Shown: piece by piece, positions 24,556-33,381 of the stretch | Numbering within the stretch: the first letter of the stretch is position 1 | Layout: each line of letters starts with the position of its first letter | Assembly: GCA_028293725.1 (NCBI GenBank) | Contig: JAQGOE010000204.1 | Coordinates: forward strand, 1-64,000 | Direction: 5' to 3' | Origin: Gammaproteobacteria bacterium | Lineage (GTDB): Bacteria; Pseudomonadota; Gammaproteobacteria; Steroidobacterales; Steroidobacteraceae | Length of the DNA stretch: 64,000 bases | The notes under the pieces: generated by a model | Told to the model about the DNA's origin: nothing | Seen by the model: the letters and a program-made list of their open reading frames with translations, nothing else | Database searches by the model: none | Translations under genes and position numbers: made by a program

Positions 24556-26865
24556 TCAGAGTCCTTTCTTGAGAACGGCAGTGGCCCGATCGAGCCGGGC
24601 ACAATAGGCGTTCAGCGCCGACGCCGTGACGGCGGAGTACTCGTTCGCAACGGCCCACTGGTCCGACTCGATCGACTCGCGTACACCGGGCAGCGTCTTT
24701 ACCCCATAACCCGTCAGCATGCCCGGCGCATAGATCAGATGTTTGAACCAGTCGCGGCCCGGCAGGCCGCGCGCCGCGGTCAGCGTCTGCTCCATTCCCT
24801 GCAGCAGGCCATTCAACTCATCGACCTGCGCCGCCGCCAGCTTCAGCTCACCGGCCTCGAGTTTCGCGTAGGCGGCGTCGTAGGCTTTGGCGCTCGTCTT
24901 CAGCTGCAACACGATGTTGTCGAGCGCCGCGAAATTCAGGTAGGGGACCGGGGGCTCGCGCGCGGGAGGCAACACGACCCGGGAGGGATCCGCCGTGAGA
25001 GTAAAGACATTCTGGTCGAGAAGCCTGCCCAACTCCTCGGCGCTCTTGCGCTTATCCTCGGTGAGCTTGTGCAACTCCTCGACATAACTCTCGACGGTCT
25101 CGGCGAAACCGGTGAACTGCAGCGGCAACACTTCCGCGTCGGCCACCCGCAGGATGACGTGACCGGCGGTCTGCGCCTCGGCAACTCCATACGCGAACTG
25201 CGGATCGCCGAAACGAACGTAGTGCTCGAATGTGTCGTAGCTGGAATGGTAGACACCGCTCTGATCGCTTTCGCCGCCGTATTCGATGTTGAGCGAGGTG
25301 ATCCCGAGGTGCTGCATGAAGGGCGTGAAGTCCGATCCCGAGCCGAGCGCCTCGATGGGAAGGTCGGCGCCCGATGCGGCGATCCGCGCATCTTTCCTGG
25401 CCTCACCCGCGGCGCCCTTGTCATAGCCGTCGACCAACATCCGGGCCCGCAACCGTGCGGCCACGCTGACTCCGGTTTCCGGATCTTTCACCGTGGCGCT
25501 AGCGTCGTTGAGCAGATGCTGCAGCGAATGGCTGCCGCCGGCCCCCAGGAAGCCACGCGAGTTCTCATCGGAGTTGAGATACAACACGGCCTTGTGCTGG
25601 AGTTCCTCGGCGTGCGTTTCGGCCCACTCGGTCGAGCCCAGCAGGCCGGGCTCCTCGCCGTCCCAGCTCGCGTAGACCAGCGTACGTTTCGGCTTCCAAC
25701 CGCTCTTCAGCAGCACGCCGATTGCCTTCGCCTCGGCCAGCATCGCCACGTGTCCCGAGAGCGGATCCCAGGCGCCGAATACCCAGCCATCACGATGATT
25801 GCCGCGCACGACCCACTGGTCCGGACTTTGCGCGCCCGGAATCTTTGCGATGACGTCGTACAGCGTTTTCATGCCCCAGTCGGAGCTGATCGCCAGATGC
25901 ACCTTGGCGGGCCCGGGACCGAAGTGATAGGTGATGGGCAATGAGCCACGCCAGTTCGCGGGAACCACGGGCCCATCAAGCGCGGCCAGCAGAGGCTGCG
26001 CATCCGCATAGGAAATGGGCAGTACTGGAATCTTCAGAATCGTTTTCGCCTTGTCGAGCGGTAGCCGCTTGGCGTTCTTGGTCGCGCCCACCCCGGGTGT
26101 CAAAGGATCACCGGAGTACAGCGTCATGTCCTGCACCGAGCCGCGCTGCAAGCCCTCAGCCGGACGAAAGCCGCCCTTCGGGTAGACGTCGCCAGGCCCA
26201 TAGCCGTCGTTCTGCGGATCCGAGTAAATGATGCAGCCGAGCGCGCCATGCTCCTGCGCGAGCTTGGGCTTCAGTCCGCGCCAGCCGCCGCCGTAACGGG
26301 TGATGACAATTTTCCCTTTGACATCGATGCCGCGACGGGCGAGGTCCTTGTAGTCATCCGGCATGCCGTAGTTGAGATAGACGAGATCTGCGGTGACATC
26401 GCCATCGCCGCCATAGATGTTGTAAGCGGGCATGGCGTCCGTCCGTGCCGAGCTCTCGTCGCCCGCGACAGGCGGCTCCTTCAGGCTGGCGACAAACTTC
26501 GTGGGGCCCACCAGTTCCAGCGTGTGCTGCTTGAGGGTGGGATAGAGAACCTCGAACGTCTCAATCTGCGCGTCCCAGCCCCACTGCTTGAACAGATCCC
26601 GCACCGCCTCGGCGTTTGCCTTGTCGTGGGGCGAGCCGACGTTGTTCGGCTCGGATGAAAGCGTTTTTAACCAGCCCCGCAGGTCGGACGCATTGAGGTC
26701 GGCGTCGAAGCGATGCTCGAGTGCCTGCTCGGTGGTGGCCTCGTCGGAGGTGAACCCAAACATCGCGGTTCCCGCCGGGGGTGGCGGCGCCGCGGCAGAA
26801 GCCGCCAGCAGGGGCAGCAACGAGGAGGCAACGAGAACCCACGACCGTCCTATCCGGTAGTCCAT
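24556..26865 (-). CDS. Secreted M28 metallopeptidase, glutamate carboxypeptidase II-like
   Basis: A 769-residue exoprotein with a signal peptide (residues 1-26, ending AASAAA). Layout matches glutamate carboxypeptidase II: an N-terminal part, a PA domain (about 130-320, with VKGKIVITRYGGGWRG), a catalytic M28 domain (about 330-570) and a C-terminal helical dimerisation-like domain. Zinc ligands can be read in GNHRDGWVFGAWDPLSG (His and Asp), the Glu pair of WDGEEPGLLGSTEW, the Asp of NSDENSRG and the His of YHSSYDTF. It probably removes C-terminal residues from peptides. The ATG at 26865 is used because the longer ORF has no signal sequence. Confidence 0.9.
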   Translation of the reverse strand: MDYRIGRSWVLVASSLLPLLAASAAAPPPPAGTAMFGFTSDEATTEQALEHRFDADLNASDLRGWLKTLSSEPNNVGSPHDKANAEAVRDLFKQWGWDAQIETFEVLYPTLKQHTLELVGPTKFVASLKEPPVAGDESSARTDAMPAYNIYGGDGDVTADLVYLNYGMPDDYKDLARRGIDVKGKIVITRYGGGWRGLKPKLAQEHGALGCIIYSDPQNDGYGPGDVYPKGGFRPAEGLQRGSVQDMTLYSGDPLTPGVGATKNAKRLPLDKAKTILKIPVLPISYADAQPLLAALDGPVVPANWRGSLPITYHFGPGPAKVHLAISSDWGMKTLYDVIAKIPGAQSPDQWVVRGNHRDGWVFGAWDPLSGHVAMLAEAKAIGVLLKSGWKPKRTLVYASWDGEEPGLLGSTEWAETHAEELQHKAVLYLNSDENSRGFLGAGGSHSLQHLLNDASATVKDPETGVSVAARLRARMLVDGYDKGAAGEARKDARIAASGADLPIEALGSGSDFTPFMQHLGITSLNIEYGGESDQSGVYHSSYDTFEHYVRFGDPQFAYGVAEAQTAGHVILRVADAEVLPLQFTGFAETVESYVEELHKLTEDKRKSAEELGRLLDQNVFTLTADPSRVVLPPAREPPVPYLNFAALDNIVLQLKTSAKAYDAAYAKLEAGELKLAAAQVDELNGLLQGMEQTLTAARGLPGRDWFKHLIYAPGMLTGYGVKTLPGVRESIESDQWAVANEYSAVTASALNAYCARLDRATAVLKKGL

Positions 26866-26932
26866 GCTACGCCGAGCCTTTCGCGAACCGTGTTCGCATT
26901 GGTAAGGTGCCGATTCGGCACTGACACGCATG

Positions 26933-28282
26933 TTAACCGCGGGTGAGCCGTTTCCAAAGATAGAACAAAGGCACCCCGGCCGAAATGATCAGCAGCGTGA
27001 CTCCCGTCTTCCAGGGTTCGGTCCACAGAGCGTTCACGACCATACCGAGCGATGCGACCAGGAACACGAGCGGCACCCACGGATAGCCCCAGACCCGGTA
27101 GGGCCGCGGCAGGTCCGGGCGCTTACGCCTGAGGACGAACACACCCGCTACCGCCAGTGAGTAAAACGGCCACAGGCCCAGCACGAATTTATCGGCGAGC
27201 TCGGCGAAATTGTTCTGCAGCACATAGAAAACCCCGAGCGCCGTGGCCAACCAGATCGCCACGGAGGGACTGTGGAATCGCGGTGAGACCCGTGCGACGG
27301 CCTGGAAGAACAGCCCGCGCTCGGCCATCGCGAAAAAGATCCGGGGGCCGGTCATGATGGAGCCGTTCAGTCCGCTGAACGTGGAGAGCAACACCACCGC
27401 GGAAATCACCGCCGCCCCGATTCCACCAAACACCGGAATGCGCTCCGCCACCGAGGTGGCGATGAGGTGTGACTGCGCCATCTCCGGCAGCGTCAACACG
27501 TACATGAAGCCGATATTGACGACGAGATACACCAACAGCACGCAGGCAGTACCCAAAATCAGCGCCAGCGGTAAAGTTCGCTGCGGGTTTTTCACCTCTC
27601 CGCCCATGAAGGACAGATCTGCCCAGCCGTCATAAGTCCACATGACGGGGATGAGCGCCGTGGCCACGAGCGAGAGATGCACTCCGTCACTCCAGGCGGG
27701 TGTGAAGTGGGACAGGCTCCCGTGAGGAGCTGTGAACGCCAGCAGCCCGAGACCCATCACGGCTGCATACTTAGCAATCGTCGCAACGCTCATGACGGCA
27801 GCGGCCTTGCGCACGCCGAAATAGTTCATCGCTCCGACGACGACGATCAGTGCGGCGGCGACATAGCGCACCTGCATGGGCGTCAGTGGTATGAAGTATC
27901 CGAGGTACTCTGCGAAGATGGTCGATGTGGCGCCGAGGGCCGACGCCCGGATGACGGCGAACTCACTCCACCCGAACAGGAATGCCGGCATGGGCCCGAA
28001 GCTTTCCAGCAGCCACGCGAAGATTCCTCCGGAGCGTGGCATTGCGCCGGCGAGCTCGGCAATCGTCAGCGCGCCAGACAGCGCAACCACACCACCCAAC
28101 ACCCAACATAGGAGGACGGCACCCGGCGTATGCAATTGCGCGGCCACCGTGGCCGGCACGCGGAAGATCCCGCTTCCGATGGTGACGCCGACGAGTACCG
28201 CGATCGAATCGACCAGACCCACTGAGCGCGGCATGCGCTCGCCCCACTCATCGGCCTGCACGACAGCGCGGGCTTCAGGCAT
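26933..28282 (-). CDS. APC-family amino-acid permease (LAT-like)
   Basis: A 449-residue transporter with 12 predicted TM segments. The first helix has VGVTIGSGIFRVPATVA, the APC substrate-site GSGIF motif, and helix 6 has ALIPVMWTYDGWADLSFMGGE. Such permeases exchange or import amino acids. Its start overlaps the upstream GGDEF gene stop by 8 nt, and the M28 peptidase begins 67 nt downstream, so peptide hydrolysis and amino-acid uptake are encoded side by side. Exact specificity is unknown. Confidence 0.9.
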   Translation of the reverse strand: MPEARAVVQADEWGERMPRSVGLVDSIAVLVGVTIGSGIFRVPATVAAQLHTPGAVLLCWVLGGVVALSGALTIAELAGAMPRSGGIFAWLLESFGPMPAFLFGWSEFAVIRASALGATSTIFAEYLGYFIPLTPMQVRYVAAALIVVVGAMNYFGVRKAAAVMSVATIAKYAAVMGLGLLAFTAPHGSLSHFTPAWSDGVHLSLVATALIPVMWTYDGWADLSFMGGEVKNPQRTLPLALILGTACVLLVYLVVNIGFMYVLTLPEMAQSHLIATSVAERIPVFGGIGAAVISAVVLLSTFSGLNGSIMTGPRIFFAMAERGLFFQAVARVSPRFHSPSVAIWLATALGVFYVLQNNFAELADKFVLGLWPFYSLAVAGVFVLRRKRPDLPRPYRVWGYPWVPLVFLVASLGMVVNALWTEPWKTGVTLLIISAGVPLFYLWKRLTRG

Positions 28283-30254
28283 CGACCACCGCCGCCGCGC
28301 CCACGTCGGGCTCGGGGGCCGGCTCCGTCCTCACGCAGTTGCGCCCGCCGCGCTTGGCTGCATACAGCGCGGCGTCGGCACGCTGAAGCATGGTGCTGGG
28401 CGTATCCCTGCCGGGCACGGAAGTCGACACTCCGATACTGCAAGTGATGCGGCGCCGCTCGCCGAACCAACGTGAGGTATCGATGGCTTCGATCTTCTCG
28501 CAAAAGCTCTGCGCGGTCGCACGCGCCTGGCCCAGGCCCGTGGCCGGCAGCACGATGAGGAACTCCTCGCCGCCCAGCCGCCCGAAAAAGGCGGGCTCGC
28601 TCACGGCCGCGCGCACTGTCGAGGCGACCACCTTCAACACTTCGTCGCCGGTGGAGTGGCCGAGCTGGTCGTTGATGGATTTGAAGTAGTCGATGTCGAT
28701 GATGAGAATCGAGCACGCCGCGGGATCGTCACGGCGCAGAAGCGGGTCGAGGCGGCTCAGCACGGCGCGGCGATTCGGCACGCCGGTGAGCTCATCCGTC
28801 ATCGCGAGAAGATGCATTCGCAGAGTGCTGCGATGTTGGAATACCGCCAGCAGTGTCAACAACAGCACGAGCGATATGGTCAGAATGATGACGGTGGCCT
28901 GCAGGCGCCGCACGCTGCGCGCCTGGGCGAGAGCGCGCTGATTCGCCTCGTTCTGCTTTTTGAGCGCCGCATTCTCTTTGTCCTGGGTCGCCGTGTCGAA
29001 CTCAACTTTCAACGTGGCAAAACCCTGATCGAGCTGGTTCTTGAGAAGCTTGTCGGAGGTCGTCTTCGCATCGACCTGGCGAGCGTAGGCGTCCCGCCAG
29101 TTACCCGTTTCCGCATATACGGCGGAGAGCTCGGAATACACCTGGTTGAGCTCGTAGAGCGCATCGGCCTGACGAAAGTCCACCAGGGCGCTTTCGAGTG
29201 CCTGCGTGCTCTCGGGCAGACGTTGCAGTTTGTGGAGCGCGATGCCGCGCGCGAGTTGAATCTGGGCGCGCAAGCGGGCATCCGGGACCTGCTTCTGGAT
29301 GACTTCCGCGCTCTTGAGCGTGTCGAGCGCTCCTTCGGGGTCACCCAGGGCATTGGCGACCGCCGCCAAGCCGCGCATGGCGTACGCCTCGCCCCGCAGG
29401 TAGTTGATCTTGCGGCTGATCTCGAGCGCTTCGGCAAAGGCCGTCCGGGAGGCATCCCAGTCGTGCAGGTTCTCGTTCGCCCGCCCCAGGTTATGGAGCG
29501 TGACCACCTGCTCCCGCTGCAGGCCGGCCTGCCTCTGCGCCGCCAGGGTACGCGTGTAGATGTGGCGCGCCTGGACATAATCGCCCATGCGATTGTAGAG
29601 GATGGCGATATTGTTGAGAGTCGTCAGCGCGTGCAGCGGTTTCTTGAGCTTCTCGAACAGGGCATCGGCGCGCCGCAACTCGATCAGGCCGGTGGCATAG
29701 TCGCCCATGACTCCCAACAGGTAGCCCCGGGAAAACAAGCTCAGCGCAAGCATCTCATCGTCGTGCTCGCCCGTCGCGACGGACACGGCCTCGGTGTATT
29801 GCGCCATCGCCTTGGTGTTGTCGCCCGAGTTCTCCAGGCTCTCGCCCTCGCAGGCGAGAATCCCGGCGCGTAGTCCCTGCCGCTTCGCCTGCGATAGCAG
29901 GGCCGTTGCCGCGGCGATTTCCCGCTGCGCGGCGGCCGTATCGCGCTCGGACTGGTAGTCGCAGAGGAGCAGCCGCGCGCGGATCTCGAGATCGGGATCC
30001 GGATGCTTTTTCAGCAGCTCGAGCGCTTCATCGGCCTCGCGCTTGCTCGCATCCGGCTCGGTCCGCATCGCCATCGTGCTCTGCTCGATGAGCGCCTCGA
30101 CCGGATTGAGGGTGGTGGCCGTGCCGGCCGTTCCGGCCTCGGTATCCTGCGCGTGCGCCGGCAGTTGCGGCAGCCAGGCGAGCAACACCAACGCCGCCGA
30201 TATCCGGACAATCGCATTCCATCGGCGGACGGCAGGTTTGGCTCGTTGGGTCAT
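28275..30254 (-). CDS. Periplasmic TPR sensor with GGDEF diguanylate cyclase domain
   Basis: A 659-residue protein. A signal-like first segment (residues 15-36) leads to a periplasmic TPR array (about 50-400; MGDYATGLIELRRADALFEKL and MGDYVQARHIYTRTLAAQRQ are repeat units), a coiled-coil and one TM helix (about 440-465), then a GGDEF domain. The active-site signature is GGEEF (FGRLGGEEFLIVL, near residue 565), which is compatible with cyclase activity. An RxxD inhibitory site is not evident at its usual place. It is the first gene of the operon with permease, peptidase and phosphoesterase, so c-di-GMP may be made in response to a periplasmic signal linked to peptide use. Confidence 0.93.
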   Translation of the reverse strand: MTQRAKPAVRRWNAIVRISAALVLLAWLPQLPAHAQDTEAGTAGTATTLNPVEALIEQSTMAMRTEPDASKREADEALELLKKHPDPDLEIRARLLLCDYQSERDTAAAQREIAAATALLSQAKRQGLRAGILACEGESLENSGDNTKAMAQYTEAVSVATGEHDDEMLALSLFSRGYLLGVMGDYATGLIELRRADALFEKLKKPLHALTTLNNIAILYNRMGDYVQARHIYTRTLAAQRQAGLQREQVVTLHNLGRANENLHDWDASRTAFAEALEISRKINYLRGEAYAMRGLAAVANALGDPEGALDTLKSAEVIQKQVPDARLRAQIQLARGIALHKLQRLPESTQALESALVDFRQADALYELNQVYSELSAVYAETGNWRDAYARQVDAKTTSDKLLKNQLDQGFATLKVEFDTATQDKENAALKKQNEANQRALAQARSVRRLQATVIILTISLVLLLTLLAVFQHRSTLRMHLLAMTDELTGVPNRRAVLSRLDPLLRRDDPAACSILIIDIDYFKSINDQLGHSTGDEVLKVVASTVRAAVSEPAFFGRLGGEEFLIVLPATGLGQARATAQSFCEKIEAIDTSRWFGERRRITCSIGVSTSVPGRDTPSTMLQRADAALYAAKRGGRNCVRTEPAPEPDVGAAAVVDA

Positions 30255-30258
30255 CTAG

Positions 30259-30286
30259 CGCACGCCCGTGCTGGAGGAGGCGTGCG
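30259..30286 (-). promoter_or_regulatory. Hairpin just upstream of the TPR-GGDEF start
   Basis: CGCACGCC (30259-30266) and GGCGTGCG (30279-30286) form a perfect 8-bp stem around a 12-nt loop, ending 4 nt from the start codon. No Shine-Dalgarno sequence is visible, so translation may be affected by this fold. Confidence 0.35.
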
Positions 30287-30379
30287 TCCTGAGAGTTTTT
30301 AAAGTATTCCCATTATCCCGCAAGCGGCACGGACGGGAAGTCCTAATTACGACCAAAGACTGGGCGGCCGAAGACGGGT

Positions 30380-31651
30380 TTAGCCGCGCGGCTCCGCCAG
30401 CGCCACCCCCTCCAGACGTGCCGCGATCAATTCGATCCAGTGTCGCACGGGAAGCCGGGTACCGCCGCGGATATGGGTGTGGCAGCCGATGTTGGCGGTG
30501 GCGATGCAGGCAGGTTGCCCCTGCTCCAACGCGGCCACTTTGGCGCTCAGCAGTCGCGCGGACAACTCCGGCTGCAGGATCGAATAGGTCCCGGCGGAGC
30601 CACAACACAGGTGGCTGTCGGGAACGTAGGTGAGCGTGAAACCCGCCTCCCCCAGCAAGGACTCCACGGGGCCGCGAACCTTCAGGGCATGCTGCAAGGT
30701 GCAGGGGGACTGGAAGGCAACCTTGGACCCGGGCTTCGCGTTGGCGCCCGACTGCCGCAAGGCGTCCTGGAGAACCTGTCTCTGACCAAGGACAACTTCA
30801 CTGATATCCCGCGCGAGCTCGCTCACCCGCGCGGCGCGCTGGGCGTAAACAGGATCCTCCCGCAACAGGTGACCGTAGTCGGTCAGCATGGCCGTACAGG
30901 CGCTCGCGGTCATGACGATGGCTTCGGCACCGGACTGGACATATGGCCAGAGCGCGTCGATGTTACTTCTCAGCTGTTGCAACGTTTCTTCGTGAGCCGA
31001 CATGTGATGCGTCACGGCCCCGCAACAGCCGGCGGCGGCGACCCGAACCACGGAGATTCCCAGCCTATCCAACACGCGCGCCGCGGCGATGTTGACTTCC
31101 GGCGCCAGCGTCGGTTGCACGCAGCCTTCGAGCATGAGAACTTTGCGAACATGGCGCGCCGGCGGCCATTGCAATGTTGGCGAGCGGGTCCTGTGTGGGA
31201 CCTTCGCGCGCAGCCCGGGGGGCAGAATTCCACGCACCAGTCGCGCGAGTCCGAGCAACACCGCGAAACGTCGTCTGTGAGGCAACACCTTACGGAGGGC
31301 GTAGCGTTTCAGAGCTAACAGTGGCGGCCGCTGGACCCGTTCCTCGGTCACCGCACGCCCGATATCCAGGAGCCTCGAGTAACGCACCCCCGACGGACAG
31401 GTGGTCTCGCAGGAGCGGCAGGTGAGGCAGCGATCGAGGTGCAACTGTGTGTCGGTGGTAACCGGCGCTCCCTCGAGCATCTGCTTCATGAGGTAGATGC
31501 GGCCTCGCGGGCTATCGAGCTCGTCTCCCAGCAACTGGTACGTGGGGCACGTGGCGAGGCAGAACCCACAATGCACGCAGGAGCGCAGGATGGCGTCCGC
31601 TTCCAATCCCTGCGGCGTGTTCTTGAAGCTTTCGGCTAGGGTGGTCTGCAT
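30380..31651 (-). CDS. glcF: Glycolate oxidase iron-sulfur subunit (GlcF-like)
   Basis: A 423-residue protein with two [4Fe-4S] motifs, CVHCGFCLATCPTY (near residue 25) and CLTCRSCETTCPSG (near 75), and two CCG domains (AAAGCCGAVTHH near 210, SHLCCGSAGTYS near 350). In glycolate oxidase this subunit passes electrons from flavoprotein subunits GlcD and GlcE to the membrane. Neither GlcD nor GlcE is encoded in this window, so it is an orphan copy or serves another flavoprotein. It lies 11 nt after a MarR gene downstream of HPPD, suggesting one operon. Confidence 0.9.
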   Translation of the reverse strand: MQTTLAESFKNTPQGLEADAILRSCVHCGFCLATCPTYQLLGDELDSPRGRIYLMKQMLEGAPVTTDTQLHLDRCLTCRSCETTCPSGVRYSRLLDIGRAVTEERVQRPPLLALKRYALRKVLPHRRRFAVLLGLARLVRGILPPGLRAKVPHRTRSPTLQWPPARHVRKVLMLEGCVQPTLAPEVNIAAARVLDRLGISVVRVAAAGCCGAVTHHMSAHEETLQQLRSNIDALWPYVQSGAEAIVMTASACTAMLTDYGHLLREDPVYAQRAARVSELARDISEVVLGQRQVLQDALRQSGANAKPGSKVAFQSPCTLQHALKVRGPVESLLGEAGFTLTYVPDSHLCCGSAGTYSILQPELSARLLSAKVAALEQGQPACIATANIGCHTHIRGGTRLPVRHWIELIAARLEGVALAEPRG

Positions 31652-31662
31652 GACCCCCTATT

Positions 31663-32124
31663 CTAGCCGGCCTCGGCTCCCGACAGCACCTCGGCTGCGC
31701 TTTCTAGATGCCGCAGGACCCGCTTCAGCTCTTCGACCGCGGCGGGATCGAACTGCTGCAGAAGACGTGCTTCGTACTCCAATGCGACCGGCGATACTTC
31801 ACTGTAAAGACGCTCTCCGGCCTTGGAGAGCGCGAGGTGATGGGACCGGCCGTCAGCGTCATGCGGAGCCCGCTGTACGAGCCTGCGTTTCACCAACCCC
31901 TGGGTCGCGCGGCTGACCGTCACTTTGTCCATGACCGTCCGCGCGCCAATAGCCTGTTGGGTCAGCGGGCCATCCTCCGCCAACACCGCAATGAGCCGCC
32001 ACTGCGGAATCGTGAGCCCGAAGCGATCCTCGTAGGCGCGCGCGATGAGGCGCGAGACGGCGTTGGACGCTACTGACAACCGGTACGGCAGATAGCCATC
32101 GAGCCGTAGCGTGGAATCAGGCAT
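31663..32124 (-). CDS. MarR-family regulator linked to HPPD
   Basis: A 153-residue winged-helix regulator. The wHTH spans about residues 30-105, with LTIPQWRLIAVLAEDGPLTQQAIGARTVMDKVTVSRATQGLVKRRLV and a DADGRSHHLALSKAG wing. It overlaps the end of the HPPD gene by 8 nt, so it is translated with it. A 20-bp palindrome lies upstream of HPPD, the likely operator, giving autoregulation of tyrosine catabolism. Similar MarR proteins accompany aromatic amino-acid degradation genes elsewhere. Confidence 0.93.
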   Translation of the reverse strand: MPDSTLRLDGYLPYRLSVASNAVSRLIARAYEDRFGLTIPQWRLIAVLAEDGPLTQQAIGARTVMDKVTVSRATQGLVKRRLVQRAPHDADGRSHHLALSKAGERLYSEVSPVALEYEARLLQQFDPAAVEELKRVLRHLESAAEVLSGAEAG

Positions 32125-33199
32125 TGCGGCCTACTGTCAGGACGCCGCGGCGGATCTGATCGAGCTCCAGCGATTCGAACAGCGCCTTGAAGTTGCCTTC
32201 ACCGAAGCCTTCATTGCCCTTGCGCTGGATGATTTCGAAGAAGATCGGACCGATGGCGTTTTCGGTGAAGATCTGCAACAGCAGGCCCTGGCCTTCAGTG
32301 GGCGCGCCGTCAACGAGAATCCGATTCTCGCGCAGGCGCTGTACATTCTCGCCGTGACCGGGGACGCGTGCGTCGATGCCATCGAAGTAAGTATCCACTG
32401 TGTCCTGAAAGCGCATGCCACGTGCGCGCATCCGCTGCACCGTGTCGTAGATATCGTTGGTGCCAAGAGCGAGATGCTGAATGCCCTCGCCGCGGTAGAC
32501 GTGCAGGAATTCCTCGATCTGCGACTTGTCGTCCTGGCTCTCGTTCAACGGAATGCGGATTTTCCCGCAGGGACTCGTCATGGCCTTGGAGAACAGGCCC
32601 GTCACCTTGCCTTCGATGTCGAAATAACGGATCTGGCGGAAGTTGAAAACCCGCTCGTAGAAATCGGCCCAGGTGCTCATGTTGCCGCGGGCCACGTTGT
32701 GGGTGAGGTGATCGAGATAGGTGAGACCGACGCTGTTGGCCGCTTCGAGAGCGGCGGCACCCTCGATGGGCACGAAGTCGATCTCGTAGATTTCGTGTGC
32801 GCCGTAACGGTCGACGAGATAGAGGTAGGAGCCGCCGATGCCTTCGATGGCCGGGATGTTGAGCTCCATCGGCCCGACGGGGCCCTTCACTTCCTTCGCA
32901 CCCCGCTCGAGCGCGAGCTGCAGCGCCTTGCCGGCGTCCCGGACGCGAAACGCCATCGCGTTGGCGGATGGGCCGTGCGCTTCGCGGAACTGCGCCGCCG
33001 GTCCACGAGGCTCCATGTTCAGGATGAAGTTGATGTCGCCCTGGCGATAGCGCACGACGTTCTTGGAGCGGTGCTTCGCCACGGCTGTAAAACCCATGGC
33101 GACGAACTGGCGCGCAATGGCCTGCGGATCCGGGCCCGTGAACTCCACGAACTCGAAACCATCGGTGCCCAGGGGGTTGTCCAGCAAATCGCGGCTCAT
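32117..33199 (-). CDS. hppD: 4-Hydroxyphenylpyruvate dioxygenase
   Basis: A 360-residue HPPD, converting 4-hydroxyphenylpyruvate to homogentisate in tyrosine degradation. The two vicinal-oxygen-chelate halves are recognisable, with iron ligands in YLDHLTHNV, GIQHLALGT and the C-terminal FFEIIQRKGNEGFGEGNFKALFES. The ATG at 33199 has GAGGAG 7 nt upstream and avoids the overlap of the longer reading with the promoter palindrome. It overlaps the MarR gene. Homogentisate dioxygenase and the rest of the pathway are not in this window. Confidence 0.96.
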   Translation of the reverse strand: MSRDLLDNPLGTDGFEFVEFTGPDPQAIARQFVAMGFTAVAKHRSKNVVRYRQGDINFILNMEPRGPAAQFREAHGPSANAMAFRVRDAGKALQLALERGAKEVKGPVGPMELNIPAIEGIGGSYLYLVDRYGAHEIYEIDFVPIEGAAALEAANSVGLTYLDHLTHNVARGNMSTWADFYERVFNFRQIRYFDIEGKVTGLFSKAMTSPCGKIRIPLNESQDDKSQIEEFLHVYRGEGIQHLALGTNDIYDTVQRMRARGMRFQDTVDTYFDGIDARVPGHGENVQRLRENRILVDGAPTEGQGLLLQIFTENAIGPIFFEIIQRKGNEGFGEGNFKALFESLELDQIRRGVLTVGRNA

Positions 33200-33258
33200 C
33201 GTACGACTCCTCGAGCGCGACAATACGCGCCTAGGAGTCATGGTAGACCCCGCGGCAT

Positions 33259-33278
33259 GTAGTTTCAAATGAAACTAC
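33259..33278. promoter_or_regulatory. 20-bp palindromic operator upstream of HPPD
   Basis: GTAGTTTCA and TGAAACTAC are perfect 9-bp inverted copies around AA, 60 bp upstream of the HPPD start. The size and TTTCA/TGAAA core fit a MarR dimer site, so the co-encoded MarR is the probable binder. Confidence 0.6.
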
Positions 33279-33339
33279 CGTTGGAATGGCGCGGGAGGCA
33301 GGACGGCACAACGCGCGGAACGGCGCATCGGCGGAACAA

Positions 33340-33369
33340 CGCAGCGGCACCGGAGGCGGTACCGCTGCG
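33340..33369 (-). terminator. Candidate terminator after the PQQ-type dehydrogenase
   Basis: CGCAGCGGCACCG pairs with CGGTACCGCTGCG around a 4-nt loop, 13 bp long with one mismatch, 12 bp after the dehydrogenase stop on the minus strand. No strong T-run follows, so efficiency is uncertain. Confidence 0.4.
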
Positions 33370-33381
33370 CCGGCCGGGTCT

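Noticed and set aside
24211..25944. 577-codon plus-strand ORF across the phosphoesterase and peptidase genes
   Set aside because: It spans two well-supported minus-strand genes and has a composition typical of antisense reading.
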